Source of the DNA: Callorhinus ursinus
Lineage: Eukaryota > Chordata > Mammalia > Carnivora > Otariidae
Length of the DNA stretch: 64,000 nt
Direction: 5' to 3'
NCBI RefSeq assembly: GCF_003265705.1
Contig: NW_020313165.1
Location: 470,010-534,009, forward strand
The translations under genes were made by a program, and so were the position numbers. The notes under the pieces are model-generated. The model had not been told where the DNA came from. It did not search any database and worked only from the letters and a program-made list of their open reading frames with translations. Shown here one piece after another: positions 12,489-23,919 of the stretch (its first letter is position 1; every line of letters begins with the position of its first letter).

Positions 12489-13645
12489 AAACAGTACTTT
12501 TGATATTTTGATAATTCCCATTATTTTCAGAATCATGTTAAAGTTACTCACATGAAATAAGCATATATCTCTGATTTCAGAATGTAAATACTGGGCCAAA
12601 AATAAATGTAGATAAAAATATGTAATATTTTTAAGTATTGCTGCCTTTTCAAGTAATACAATTTTCCCTTGGCCTGTATATTATCAAAGGGTGACAAGAA
12701 TATCAGCTTTCTTTTGGAATTGGTTTAAATGGGCAGATGTGAGAAATGTTAGTGATTCTTAAGAGCTGACCAAAGAAAATTTCAGATTTTCTTCTGTATT
12801 TTGCTTTTCTAAAACTGGTTTCATTTCCATCTGTTGTATTTAAGGTATTTAACTGTTTTATACTTATATAAAGAGACATAAAGTGTTCAAATTTGCTTTA
12901 TGTTTTCTTGAAAGTTGACTGGATTAGAGACATAAATACCTATTCTAAGTGAACTCGTTAAAAGTTATAAAATATGTATTTCAATTTACTTAATTTTCTA
13001 CCTCAGTGAAATAAAAATGTATATGTCTATTATAGTTTTTGAAGACCTTTCAATGAATATAGTATGTATTATGTTATAAAAAAAATCACAAACTAAAAAA
13101 TTTCACATAAAAAAGATCACATTGCCTTCTGAACAGCATTTGGTCTTTTGCCATTGAAATTAGAACCTATTAAATTCAAACTCAGTTTCTTTCTATTAAC
13201 TACCTTGGGCCCTGGGCAAAAATTATTTAACATTCACACTTCCTTGAGTGTTCTAATCAAAGAGCAAAACCCATCCCTAGACTCTCCTCCTCTCATCCCC
13301 ACCAGGCAAATTAGCAAGTTTAGGAACAAAAGGAGAAAACCAATGTAATCAATTAAATGTTAAATAGTTCCAGGACTTAATGCCTGAGCTGTACAATGTT
13401 GACCAATGACCCAAATAAATATGGGGCACATGCTTTTCCATCCCCAAGCTATGTGGATAAAGGGAGGCTCACAACCTTCGCATGACCTACCCCCCCATCC
13501 CATCACGACACATCATCCTATCATTGAATAATAGAAGACAAACACTGACCTAGTTTAGAAGTGCAGATGAAAAGGAAATGAAAACAGGATACATGACAAC
13601 GGCAAGGAAACCATGGTAACTAAAAGAGAGGATGGTTTTGCTTAC

Positions 13646-13822
13646 TTTATTTTGGTCGGAATAATCAGCAAGCTGAGCCTTTAGATCTGTGATCTCGGCC
13701 TCTAACAGATGGATCACTTCTTCATAGTCCATTTCCATTCCATGTGCCTGGCGCTGTGCAGCCTCAGCCAGGTGGATTCGACTTCGCAGGGCTCTGGTTT
13801 CTTCAACCACAGCTTTGGCTTC
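13646..13822 (-). CDS. STXBP4: STXBP4 exon (main coiled coil, ~residues 338-396)
   Basis: The largest exon here: 177 nt, phase 0 to 0, acceptor tcctcag|GAA and donor AAA|gtaagc on the minus strand. It encodes 59 residues starting EAKAVVEETRALRSRIHLAE, continuing AAQRQAHGMEMDYEEVIHLL and ending with ADYSDQNK. It matches human STXBP4 almost residue for residue (human has VIRLLEAKITELKAQ where this has VIHLLEAEITDLKAQ). It forms the body of the coiled coil. An alternative open reading through the donor continues with VSKTILSF and would not match the family, so splicing at 13646 is preferred. Confidence 0.97.
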
Positions 13823-14015
13823 CTGAGGATTTCAAAATTCAGGCCGTTGAAAAAAAGCCATGTTAAAAAACAGTTCGGCAAAACAGTTGAAACAAAATCT
13901 TTTCCTTCCTCTGGAAGTTATAATTCCCAAACTTAATCAATAGACATGTGCCCCTCACATCTCAATTTAAAACTTAGTAGTCACGTTATTATGCAGAGCA
14001 AACGCCTGATCTTAC

Positions 14016-14072
14016 TTTTCCTCTGTCGATTTCTTGGATAATTTTCAGTATGGAATCTCCAACTTCACACAC
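14016..14072 (-). CDS. STXBP4: Candidate in-frame cassette exon of STXBP4 (19 codons)
   Basis: On the minus strand a 57-nt open segment is bordered by an acceptor ...gttatgctag|GTG and a strong donor AAA|gtaaga. A pyrimidine-rich tract (ctcccttttgcttccctt) lies about 20-40 nt upstream. It translates in phase 0 as VCEVGDSILKIIQEIDRGK. Both neighbouring exons join it in phase 0, so inclusion would insert 19 residues between ...NVKQ and EAKAVV. Hydrophobic residues at positions 1, 4, 8, 11 and 15 follow a 3-4-3-4 heptad pattern, which suits its place inside the coiled coil. I do not recall this segment from human or mouse STXBP4, so it may be an alternative or lineage-restricted exon, or a chance match. 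It lies 193 nt upstream (in transcript order) of the next exon. Confidence 0.45.
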
Positions 14073-14470
14073 CTAGCATAACATTTTGGAAATAAGGGAA
14101 GCAAAAGGGAGTTGGAAATGGAGAACAGAAGAACAGTTTCAAAAGATAGAAAGAGTAGACCTCCACGGAACTCAGGTAGGTGGTAGGGCTCATGTTCTAG
14201 GAAGATTCTTGCAGCTTCAAATACAGCTGAGAGATTTGCAGTGTTGTGGACTTCCTTGTGGTCCAAGCCTAGGATCCAAAGCTTATTTCTAGACATGAGT
14301 CTGTTACATCCCCCTTTTGATTTACAATGGCAAGGCCTCTGGTATCCTGTGAGTCTTAACACATGAAAATCCTTTTGAAACCTCCCTTTTCCTTACCTCC
14401 CCCAACTCCCAAGTATATAATTGGCCATTCCTCACAACCCCGGGGCAGCAGCTCTTTCTGCCCATGGGTC

Positions 14471-14527
14471 CTATCCCCGTGCTTTAACGACTGAGCCAGC
14501 CAGGCGCCCCTCTATCCCCGTGCTTTA
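14471..14527 (-). mobile_element. Head-only SINE insertion (25 bp) between 16-bp direct repeats
   Basis: ctatccccgtgcttta occurs at 14471-14486 and 14512-14527. Between them lie 25 bp (14487-14511), the reverse complement of the SINE head (gactgagccagccaggcgcccc). Unlike ordinary 5'-truncated inserts, the 5' head is kept and the 3' body and A-tail are missing. Confidence 0.85.
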
Positions 14528-14627
14528 AAAAAACCCCACCATTTTGCACGCACCCCCAAAAAAAGCCAAAAGGTGGAATTCAGTAGCAAAATATCTAGCT
14601 ATTTCTATAGGGTGCAATGCTCACATT

Positions 14628-14855
14628 TATTAAACATGTTATATCTTAGATGATTCATGTGTCCTCTCTCATTTAACCTTTAGAACAACATCAAGAGAGA
14701 GTCATTATTAAAAACCATTTTATACATAATTAAACAGAGGCTCGGAGAGGTTACATATCCTGTCCAAGGACACATAGCAGTAAAAAAGTTTAAACCCAGG
14801 TCTGCCGAACTCCAACATGAATGCTCTTTTCACCATTTTACTCTGCTACTAAATG
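14628..14855 (-). mobile_element. MIR SINE remnant
   Basis: Antisense MIR core, recognisable from aaacagaggctcggagaggttac, gtccaaggacacatagcagt and aacccaggtctgccgaactcc. Strongly diverged, as expected for this ancient mammalian family. Confidence 0.8.
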
Positions 14856-15204
14856 ACAAAACAAATAAAACTATATGCTAGCTACACTCTCTAGCTTAGG
14901 AAGAGGATGGGGTGACCAAAATCCCTTGTTCCTTCAAAATGTGCTTTGGTGATAGGTCAACCACAATCCCCTAAGGATACCGATATAATTTAGCATGGCA
15001 GTTATTATACTGTAAACCACTTCTTTCTCTTTACTTGATGCAGAAATCTTTTTTTCTACAATGGAACTTTCTGCTCCAATTGCCATGGCTAATATTCAAC
15101 TATGGCTGTTTTAATTTTCTTGGAGCTATTATAGGACGCTTGCTTTTGTTTGAGTCTAAATGCATTTGAAATGGAGAGTTAGGAATATGGACATATTTTT
15201 AAGG

Positions 15205-15910
15205 GTCAATTTTTCATTCATACATTCAATAAATGTTTATTAAGTACTTACTATGTGTCAGGTTCTGTTTCAGGTACTGAGGACAGAGCACCTAACAAAA
15301 TCGACAAAAACTCCTCCTTCATGCCCTTCCCTGCCCTGAATTTACATTACAGTTTGGGGAGACAGACAGTAAATTAGGGATTATCAGTGAAGATCTGCCT
15401 GAGAAGATATTTAATCAGAGACTCGCAGGAAGCATGGAGCCATGAAGATTTCCCAAGGAGCTTTTTGGGCTAAGGGAACAGTTTGTGCAAAGGTCCTGAG
15501 ATGGAACTGTTCCTTGCATCTTTAAAGAACAGCAAGGAAGCCTGTGTGGCATTAAGTAGACAGTGGTAAGGGATAGGAAGAAGGGAGTAGTGGGAAATGA
15601 AGAGTAAGGGCAGGGATCAGGTTGGGGTGGAGTGGCAGATCTTAAGAGGCTTTGAAGGCCATCATAAAAACTGGTTTTACTCAGGGTGAGATGGGACATT
15701 ACTGGAGGGCTTGGAGCAGAGAAATGATTATTATCTGACTTAAATTTATAAGTGGATTACTCTTGCTGTTGGGTTGAGAGTAAACTGCAGGGGGTGGGCA
15801 AGTGTGGAGCAGGGAGAAGGGGACAGGCATACAAACTGTGTGGTGTGAACAAGGGTGAGAGTGTTGGAGATGGTGTCAAGTGGTTAGATTCTAAATACAG
15901 TTGGAAAGTG
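15205..15910. mobile_element. L2-like LINE remnant
   Basis: Begins attcatacattcaataaatg ... tactatgtgtcaggttctg and continues with the long purine-rich section (gtgcaaaggtcctgagatgg, gcttggagcagagaaatgat, ctcttgctgttgggttgagag) that I associate with L2-type repeats. Family assignment is from memory. Confidence 0.55.
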
Positions 15911-16389
15911 CAGCTAACGGAAGACTTCATCATCATTCACAACATTTACTTAGCAGCTAGTGCATCTACATAATCATATTATAGGATAAAAGATACCTTC
16001 CCTTCGCTGGCTCCATTCAGAACATTAAGTATGCCTTAGATAAGTGGAAGAACAGAGTAGCGCATGACAGACAGAAAGAACAATGTGAACAACGGAAGAG
16101 AAGACAAGAAGGAATGTGGTACATTTGAGAAATGCATTAGATCAATTTTGACTGGAGTCAGTGCTTCCTGGGAGAACAATGGATAAAAGAAAAGCTGAGG
16201 AGAGACAGGGAAAGAGCCAGGCTTTGGTAGAAATGGCATGACAGGCAAAAGGGCTTGTATAGGTAAATCTTCAGGCCTTTTGAGCAGAAATTGACGTGAG
16301 AACAGAGTGCTGTGGAAAGCTAAATCTAACAGGAGGGTTCAGGATGGAGAGATGTGGCCAACCAATGGCCTCCTACACCTCTGATTCAA

Positions 16390-16600
16390 AGGGCTTGATT
16401 TCAGCCCCAGGAACAAAAGGCACAGCCCAGGGGAATAGAATCAATGGCATCACAACAGTGTTGCCTGGTGACACACACTAACTACACTTGTGGTGAGCAC
16501 AGCCTAACTGTAGCTGTTGAATCGCTGGGCTGTACACCTGAAACTAAGGTAACATTGCATGCCCACTATACTCAGATAAAAACAACACCACCACCAACAA
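16390..16600 (+). mobile_element. LINE-1 3' UTR fragment
   Basis: Contains ggtgagcacagcctaactg and gctgtacacctgaaactaag, then cccactatactcagataaaa, the carnivore LINE-1 3' end. Diverged flanks aagggcttgatttc and aaggaacttgatttc may be the old target duplication. Confidence 0.6.
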
Positions 16601-16811
16601 AAACCCAAGGAACTTGATTTCCTTATCTTTAAAACCAGTGGTCTTCTCATCAAAGGGTACTGTTAGAAAGAAATACCTGGGGAAATAGAAGAACATTTAC
16701 CAAGCCACATCAGTTGGTTCAGGCCAGGTGACCGTGTCATGAGTGTGTCACAGCTTGCTCAACTTCATGTCAGACCGCGGCTGTGCATACAGGAGGGAAA
16801 TGGTTGCTGGC

Positions 16812-17036
16812 ACCACTTCAAATGCTTTACAGGGACCAGCTCAGTTAATCCACACACTGCCGTGTGAAGCATGTCTATTCTTATACTCATTTAATAGGTG
16901 GAAAACTGAAGCACAGAAAGGTCAAGTAACTTGCTCAGAATCACAGACCAAAAAGTGGCTGGCCTAGGATTTGAACCCAGGCAGTATAATCCCAAAGTTC
17001 ATGCTCACTTGGCTACGACACCATACTGTCTCTCCA
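16812..17036 (-). mobile_element. MIR SINE remnant
   Basis: Antisense MIR: aatgctttacagggaccagctc, gaaaactgaagcacagaaagg, aagtaacttgctcagaatcac and gatttgaacccaggcagt, in the expected order. Confidence 0.85.
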
Positions 17037-18244
17037 ACTACAGAAAATGATTAAAAAAAAAAAATCACTCGTAGATGACAGTATCATCAGTGCCCAAACC
17101 CACACGAGCTTAGGATGCGGCCATGAAAATACACTAAAATATCTTCGAGGCTGCTACACCGTTCCCCATTTTCCATTCACTCAGGCTAGAAAAAAATATA
17201 TTGCCGCTGAAGAGAAAGAGGAAGGGCAGAGAATTCTCTATAGCTGCGATAAATAATAACTAATTTGATGATTTGTCTCCTTCACGCTCACTTCATGCAG
17301 CTTTTATTCCTCTATAAAAACAGCACTTTTATTTTTGTTCAAAGAATGCTAGTTAATTAAACGAAGAATCTGGATGGAATTTATATAGCCATGATAGTTC
17401 ACTGATGGTAATACAGTGTGAAATGCGGTTGGGTGGTAAAGGATGCAGAGGTTTTGATGCTGAATAAATTCATGCTATTTCTTTTGTCAATGTATAACTG
17501 TCAGGTTGGTAAATGTGACCCCTCAGCAAAGTTCTAGCCCAATTCCCACTGAATGGCTGTTTAGAAGATTAGTGCATTGAAATGATGACTTTTAGAGGAA
17601 GCAGTAAAAGAGATGGCAGCAGCGTGCTGTATTTAGCAATGCAGGATCACATAAATCCATTTTTTTCTTTTCCTCCCGGGTCATCTTCTAATAAATAACT
17701 GTAAAGCCTCCTATGTCAGTAACAACTGAGCCAGAATTTTCTGAGTACCTCACATGAGCCCGAAATCCCACTGGGGTAAATGCTGCAGCCAGTTCACTGC
17801 ATTACTTTGTATTAGGTACAGATGAATTCAGTTTAGAAAGTTAGAAAATAAAAGAGAAACCAAGATGCAATAGCAATCAGAAAAATCAACGTGAGCATTA
17901 TGCTTTTTAATACTGAGCAGTATGAGCACAGAGACTGGAAGGGAATCTTGAATTATGAAGTCAAATCTCGAACTTGGTTTTTTTTTGGTGACACTGAGGA
18001 AATACTTCCAACTCATACTGTCCCATTGTAAAATGAGGATTTTCCACCTTACAATTTCACAGTGAATCTTCAGGAAAGATCACACCAAATTCTCCTTTGA
18101 TGAAGGAGACAAAGGGTATTATCAACTCACACAAAGGGCAGTATAAGCTCAGACAAAAGACAATGTGCTGTGTTTTTTTCCACATATAGTACTTCTTCTC
18201 CACAAGGAACATGATAAAGAAGAGAAAACATGAGTGTTAGAATG

Positions 18245-18440
18245 AGCTATACCTAAGTCAGAATCTTTGATCTGTGATTTTTTTTTTTCTTTCCTGGCTG
18301 TGTAATTCTCTAATTCTCTAAGAAACTCAGTTTGTTCAGTTGTATAATGGGAAATAACAACACCTACTTTATAACCTCAAAACAACTCTCACAGGAAGGT
18401 TAAAGAAACAACTACAGTTCTTGGTACAGTTCCTCTTTAC
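18245..18440 (+). mobile_element. MIR SINE remnant
   Basis: Sense MIR middle section: gaaactcagtttgttcagttg, ataatgggaaataacaacacc and gaaggttaaagaaacaac. Highly diverged. Confidence 0.5.
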
Positions 18441-19559
18441 TACTTTTGAAAGATATACATAATCACCTGTGCGATTAGAGAGCTAGACTAGACAATTTAT
18501 TAAGGGCTTTCCTGAGGCAATCAATTAGTAATACCAGTTATTGAACTTTAGAGAAGTTGTTTGGGAACATAATAACATAATGTGCACAGGTCTTTCTAAT
18601 GTTAGCAACAATTATGTAAAACCTTTTCTTCTCTAGTTACGAGTCATAACGGCTCCCTAAAGTAGAAGGAAAAAGCATTAACAGCAGTTGCACATTTGTA
18701 ATTAGACTAGCACATCCATATTAGTAACCTTTGAAATTCTGTAATTTTTAAGCTAATCAGTAAATCTTTCAAAATGTCAATGGCCAACAGGAGAAAAAAA
18801 GGGACTCCAAAGAGATATATGTCTTGGTATAATGTAACTTATGCTACCAAGCCTGAAAGAATACTTCTCTTATCAGCTTCCAACATTCACTTATTGGAGA
18901 ACTCTTGTTGGTCTTAGTCCCACTACAGCTTGTGAAAAAGATTAAGGGTTATTGCAGGAAGAAGGCTGTTGAAGGAAAACTGTTTAAAAGCAAGTTATAT
19001 ATAGGTTCCTTAACTTGTATACCAGATTTATTAAAACATGTATACTATTTATCCCCATGGATGATCTCAAAGTAATTTGCAGGTATTCACAAATGGATCT
19101 ACAATTCATTCTGTAAGCATGATGCACTTGGGGGAGAAAATGAATTCATGGAACTTTCTATGGGCCTCTGATATGTCCTTTCTCCTTTCTCTTTCCTTAC
19201 TCCTCCTCCGTGCATACATCCAGCCCACCATCCCACCTTCATACCTAACCAGTTATTAAGCACTGTGAAGTCTTTTTTTATGATGTATTTGCAGCTATTC
19301 CTTAATCTGTGTTCTTGTCACCACTTTACTGATTCACGTTCTCATCACCTCATCGTTAAGTACTATGAGAATCACATAGATGATCACCCTGCCTACTGTG
19401 TTCTTCACTCTCATGTATTCTGCATGCTTCTGAAGGATTAATTTTCCCAAAATACTGCTCAGGTAGCCAACCTAAGATAACCTTAGGTAGTATGATAAAA
19501 TACATCCTCAATATCCATACTTCGAGGCTTTCCACTACTGGTTCCAAATCTATCTTTCC

Positions 19560-19945
19560 AGCTTTAGCACCTTCTTACATGATTACCATATCCAATTACA
19601 TGACTTACCAAATTTCCTTACACTGAACTCTCCTGCCTTCAAGATGCTTTTCAGCACATTGTTCCTTCCACTATGTATACACTTTTCCTCTTTTTTCTTC
19701 ATTCGGTTCTTGCCTATCATTCAAAATCTACTTCAGATTTTACCTTCTCTGGGCAGCCAGACCACTTCAGCTTACAATGGTATTTCCCTCCTTTTATCTT
19801 TTATAATATCTGCTGTCTAATTAATCACATGCTTAGTATCTCCTGCTGCTATCTTGAACTGTCATTAAAATATTTAGTATTTTACTGCCTAACTTTCTAA
19901 AGCCAGAGTCTTGACTGCCCAAATTAGAACACAAGCTGACAGTAA
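19560..19945. mobile_element. Probable L2 remnant
   Basis: Pyrimidine-rich stretch with the L2-like order ttgttccttccactatg, ttcaaaatctacttcag, ccttctctgggcagccagacc and ctaaagccagagtcttgactg. Weak similarity, assigned from memory. Confidence 0.4.
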
Positions 19946-20669
19946 AACACCATGTAATATGAACAAGTGCTCCACTTACCATAAAGATGAGATATAACTG
20001 GGCTGACGGTAAAAATGACAACTTTGTTTTGCATATATAATAACTGCCTTAGAGAATTTTATTAGGTAGAAGCTTTCACAGAAAAATTCTTCATAAAACG
20101 CTTCAATTTTATGAGACTATTAGTAGAACTATATTTCACTTGAATAATTATAATAACAACCATAAATCATGCTGTGAAAATGACTTAACAAAAAGCAAAT
20201 CATTTCATTATATTCTCTTTATATATCAATTTAAAAATCCTTTCATAGTATCTATTTTTTTCCTTTCATAGTATTTATTAAGCAAATGAGGTTATATCAA
20301 AACTGTGGGATGAGGGACAGTTACACTTCATTATGTTTGACAATTGTATTTCTTGGTTTTTCATTACATAGATTTAAAAATTATGCACACTAGTTTACAT
20401 TTCCCTAAAAAGTACAGTTTTTCATCACAAGCTAATATAATATATGCTCTCAAGGACTATATAATCGTGATGGTCCTTTCCCACCCCACTCATATCCCTG
20501 CTTCTACGAATTATGTGGTGACACTTCTTTGTAAAGTGTGTAAAATGACAGACATTTGTAAATCCAAGAAATAAAGATTTTCTTCAGTTTGTCTGAAAAA
20601 GCAAAACCCTCATTTTGCAAAGGAAGATTTGGTTAAGCTTTCTGGAGGAAAAGCAGGTCAATCAAATTA

Positions 20670-20685
20670 TAATTAGCTCTAATTA
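20670..20685. promoter_or_regulatory. Inverted TAATTAG pair (homeodomain-like motif)
   Basis: taattag and ctaatta face each other with a 2-bp spacer inside a stretch with no recognised repeat. Such inverted TAATTA sites suit paired-type homeodomain dimers. Nothing in the sequence shows that it is functional. Confidence 0.25.
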
Positions 20686-21318
20686 ACCCTCCCAAGAGCT
20701 GTCAGCTTCTCTACCTGCACCTGCCTCATTCTCCAAAAGGTGCAAAATTGAGCTCTGACTCTGAACATCAAAGAAAACCAAAGAAACAATTTTCAATCTC
20801 TGTCTATAAACAGAAATCCCTAATCAAAGACAGACACACAAGTACACCTATCTGACAAATTTTACCATGCAACTTGTTTACAATATAAATATTAATTAGT
20901 TAAAATCCAGTTAAATGTATTTAACCCTAAACATGCATTTCACTGGTTTAGTGAAGGTTGACGTAAAAGAAAAAAACCATTTTCCTACTTCTCCAATTCT
21001 AATTACAAAGGTACTAAAGGAAACATTTACACTATTGGAAATTTCCTTTCCTGATCAGAAGGTAAACTCTGCTCAGTGAAACTTGTTACAACTCAAAGGC
21101 TACTTTCCAGCAATTAAACATCTAGAATTTATCTGAGGCTTGTTTGGGGTTTAAGAGAGATGGCTTCAAACAGAAATATATTCCTTCCAATTTAACTTTT
21201 AAGAGTTTTAATTCAATTGGAATCACAATTTTACCAATTTTTTTCTTGTTTTGTAGGAACTTGATCAAGAGTTCTAAGTTCTAATCTAGATAGTAAGATA
21301 ATAATATTCCTAACTTCA

Positions 21319-21520
21319 GGGGCGCCTGGGTGGCTCAGTTGTTAAGCATCTGCCTTCGGCTCAGGTCATGATCCCAGGGTCCTGGGATCGAGCCCCACAT
21401 CGAGCCCCACATCGGGCTCCCTGCTCGGTGGAAAGCCTGCTTCTCCCTCTCCTACTCCCCCTGCTTGTGTTCCTGCTCTTGCTATCTCTCTTTGTCAAAT
21501 AAATAAAATATTTAAAAAAT
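21319..21520 (+). mobile_element. Carnivore tRNA-Lys SINE with internal 12-bp duplication
   Basis: Full-length plus-orientation copy. Flanks atattcctaacttca (21304-21318) and atattcttaacttca just after the tail are a near-perfect target duplication. cgagccccacat is repeated in tandem at 21389-21400 and 21401-21412. Confidence 0.93.
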
Positions 21521-21926
21521 ATATATATTCTTAACTTCATTTGGAAGAAAAAGAAATCTGAGAACTGGTGTGCAAATTTTGAAAAACAACAGTAATAACA
21601 AGAAAGAAAGAAACAGGCTGGGACATGGCTCAAAGATTTAAGGCACAAATAAAGCTACACAATAGTTGGTACTGGCAAAGAAGAATTAGATAAAACACTC
21701 ATTCACCCAGTAAATATTTATTGACAAAGCAACTGAAACATCAGAGAGTGCCAAACAGACCCTAGATTATGCAAGTTTAATCTATGGTAATGGAGATACC
21801 ACAACACAATGAGTAGTTGCAACAACAAATTATTTGGGAAAACAAAAGTATAAAGTACAGCCCCTCATCTCATACCTTATACCAAACAAAATAATTTCAT
21901 AAGTGGGTTAAATAAAGACTGACACA

Positions 21927-21947
21927 GGGGGGGCGGGGGGGGGGGGG
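21927..21947 (+). repeat. G-rich tract (G7 C G13)
   Basis: Seven Gs, one C and thirteen Gs in a row. On the STXBP4 sense strand this is C-rich. Such runs are prone to length error in sequencing. Confidence 0.85.
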
Positions 21948-22208
21948 AGGTGGAAAAACTAGGTTAATATGTATCTGAAATCTGGCAAGGAATGGACTTT
22001 AAAAAATTATTAAAAAGGAGAAAGCACAAAGAAAAAGATTTGACAACACAAAAACACCTGTATTAAAAAAAAATCTTTGAAAAAGAAAGGCAATTTATAT
22101 ATACGGGAACATATTTGCAACAGATTTGGTAGAAAGAGGGTTAATAACTACACTGTAAGGAGATCTTTTGGGAAAAGGGGAAAACCATTATTAAGAATAT
22201 AAGAGAAG

Positions 22209-22407
22209 CACATGGGACGCCTGGGTGGCTCAGTTAGTTAAGCAGCTGCCTTCGGCTCCGGTCAGGGTCCCAGGGTCCTGGGATCCAGACCCGCATCAGG
22301 CTCCCTGGTCAGCGGGGAGCCTGCTTCTCCTTCTCCCTCCCGCTCCGCCTATCTGTGCTCACTCTCTATGTCTCTGTCATATAAATAAATAAAATCTTAA
22401 AAAAAAA
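22209..22407 (+). mobile_element. Carnivore tRNA-Lys SINE with 15-bp target duplication
   Basis: Plus-orientation copy between two copies of agaatataagagaag (22194-22208 and 22408-22422). Confidence 0.94.
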
Positions 22408-23919
22408 AGAATATAAGAGAAGTGCAGAAGCAAAAGCAGTAGGAGAAAGAAGAGGAGAGAACATGAAGGGCATATGGTCAGGAGAGGCAGAACGTCACTA
22501 GCCATCAGAACAGGAAATCGGCTACCTTCAGTATTAAAGAATTGTGATGGAATTCACCATTTGATTTGGAACTCATGGTCACAGACAATCCTTGGTATCT
22601 AACATGGATGACAATAAGCAAAGTACAGTATTTTCAAATAGGGTGATTTATTTATGTAGGGTTAGGGATGACTAGAGAAGTCCTGTTTTTAATTCTAAAA
22701 TAGTTTGTGAATAAATCACTTAACCCAATGTCAAGAGTCCCATATTGAAGTTAAGAGTACTGAAAGTGTTTCTCACATAGGAAACTGCCAAGATAAGAGT
22801 TTTATAGTGTCAACTGCCTTATCACTACTTCCTCCTTGGGTAAAATTTACTAGTTTGTCAGCAAATTAATAATATACTGCTCTCACATCAAGAAACATAA
22901 AATGTTTGGCATCTACATAAATGTTTAAAACACACCCTGAAAGGTGCTCTCTTAGCAACTAATGAAATTTTAGAGATTTTTATTTTTTTTTTTACATTAA
23001 ATAGAAAAATTGCGGGGAGTAAGGCCTACTTTGGTTGCCTTTGACAACTCACCAGCTAGAGGGCACCTATTCTGCAGCGCTTTCTAGGAAGTGATGGTTT
23101 TGCTCTGTTTTACTTCTCACTGGAATGAGAGTTCTTCGCAAAGAGTACATCTAGCTTTCCCAGTGCATCCACAGAAAAGAGCATTTAATAAATGTTTCCT
23201 AGACTCCTTTACTAAGTCTCCTCTATAAGTTGCTACCAGGGATGTGTCAAACGATTGATGACAGACTGCTGAATTGAACACTGAGCAGCCAGAAAATAAG
23301 TGGCTCACAGCAGGGAACCCAGAACCCCAACATCAGTTCTAAGTAAGCCAAACAACTACAGAAAATACTGTCATCAAATGAACTGGAAGGTTTCTGTGGA
23401 GAATAAGATCACTTCCCTTCCAAATTCCTCTAACTTGGAAAATTCTGTGATTCTAATTGATCTGACACCATTCAAATGGGTTCTGTAGTATCAACAGGAT
23501 AATAAAATTTTGCTCAGATTTTCTTAAAATGGTAACACCTTTTCTACATTAAAAAGAAAACTATTTGGGAGTGGGGATTCTGAAATAGACATCTTTGTTT
23601 GCCAATGCTTGATCAGAATGCCATATTCATGTCCAGTGGATTGCTGGAGATGGCTGGTGTCTGGGCAAACAGGGATGCCAACTGGGCTGTTCTTGTGTTC
23701 CTTTTCCAAGCAAGCTGTCTTTAACTTAGGCAGTTTCTTGGGCAAAGTCTAATGTTGGAAAATACATGGGTCATATTTTGATTCACAAAAAGGGAATTAA
23801 CATTTAAAAATAAATTCGACCAAGTTTTTTTTTTAAATAAGTTTCTCCATTCAGATTGCTGTCTATCATTATAAGAGCTTTATAATTTCTTTTCTTAAAA
23901 ATGCTTTTTTTGGGCTTTA

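Larger units (their letters stand above)
6437..13645 (-). other. STXBP4: STXBP4 intron (7.2 kb)
   Basis: Mostly mobile-element debris: ancient LINE-1 (about 7220-11290) interrupted by SINEs at 9665 and 10907, a same-orientation SINE pair at 11546-11953, and an inverted LINE-1 insertion at 12268-12488. The parts 6437-7219 (including a T-run at 6703-6719) and 12501-13645 hold nothing I can identify. Confidence 0.8.

Noticed and set aside
13550..13645. Extension of the 177-nt STXBP4 exon beyond its donor site
   Set aside because: The frame stays open to 13550, but the residues after DQNK do not match the family and a good GTAAGC donor lies at the exon end.
14045..14362. A 105-codon minus-strand open frame overlapping the candidate cassette exon
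   Set aside because: It is in a different frame from the exon candidate, and its product resembles nothing; I regard it as a chance frame in pyrimidine-rich intron.
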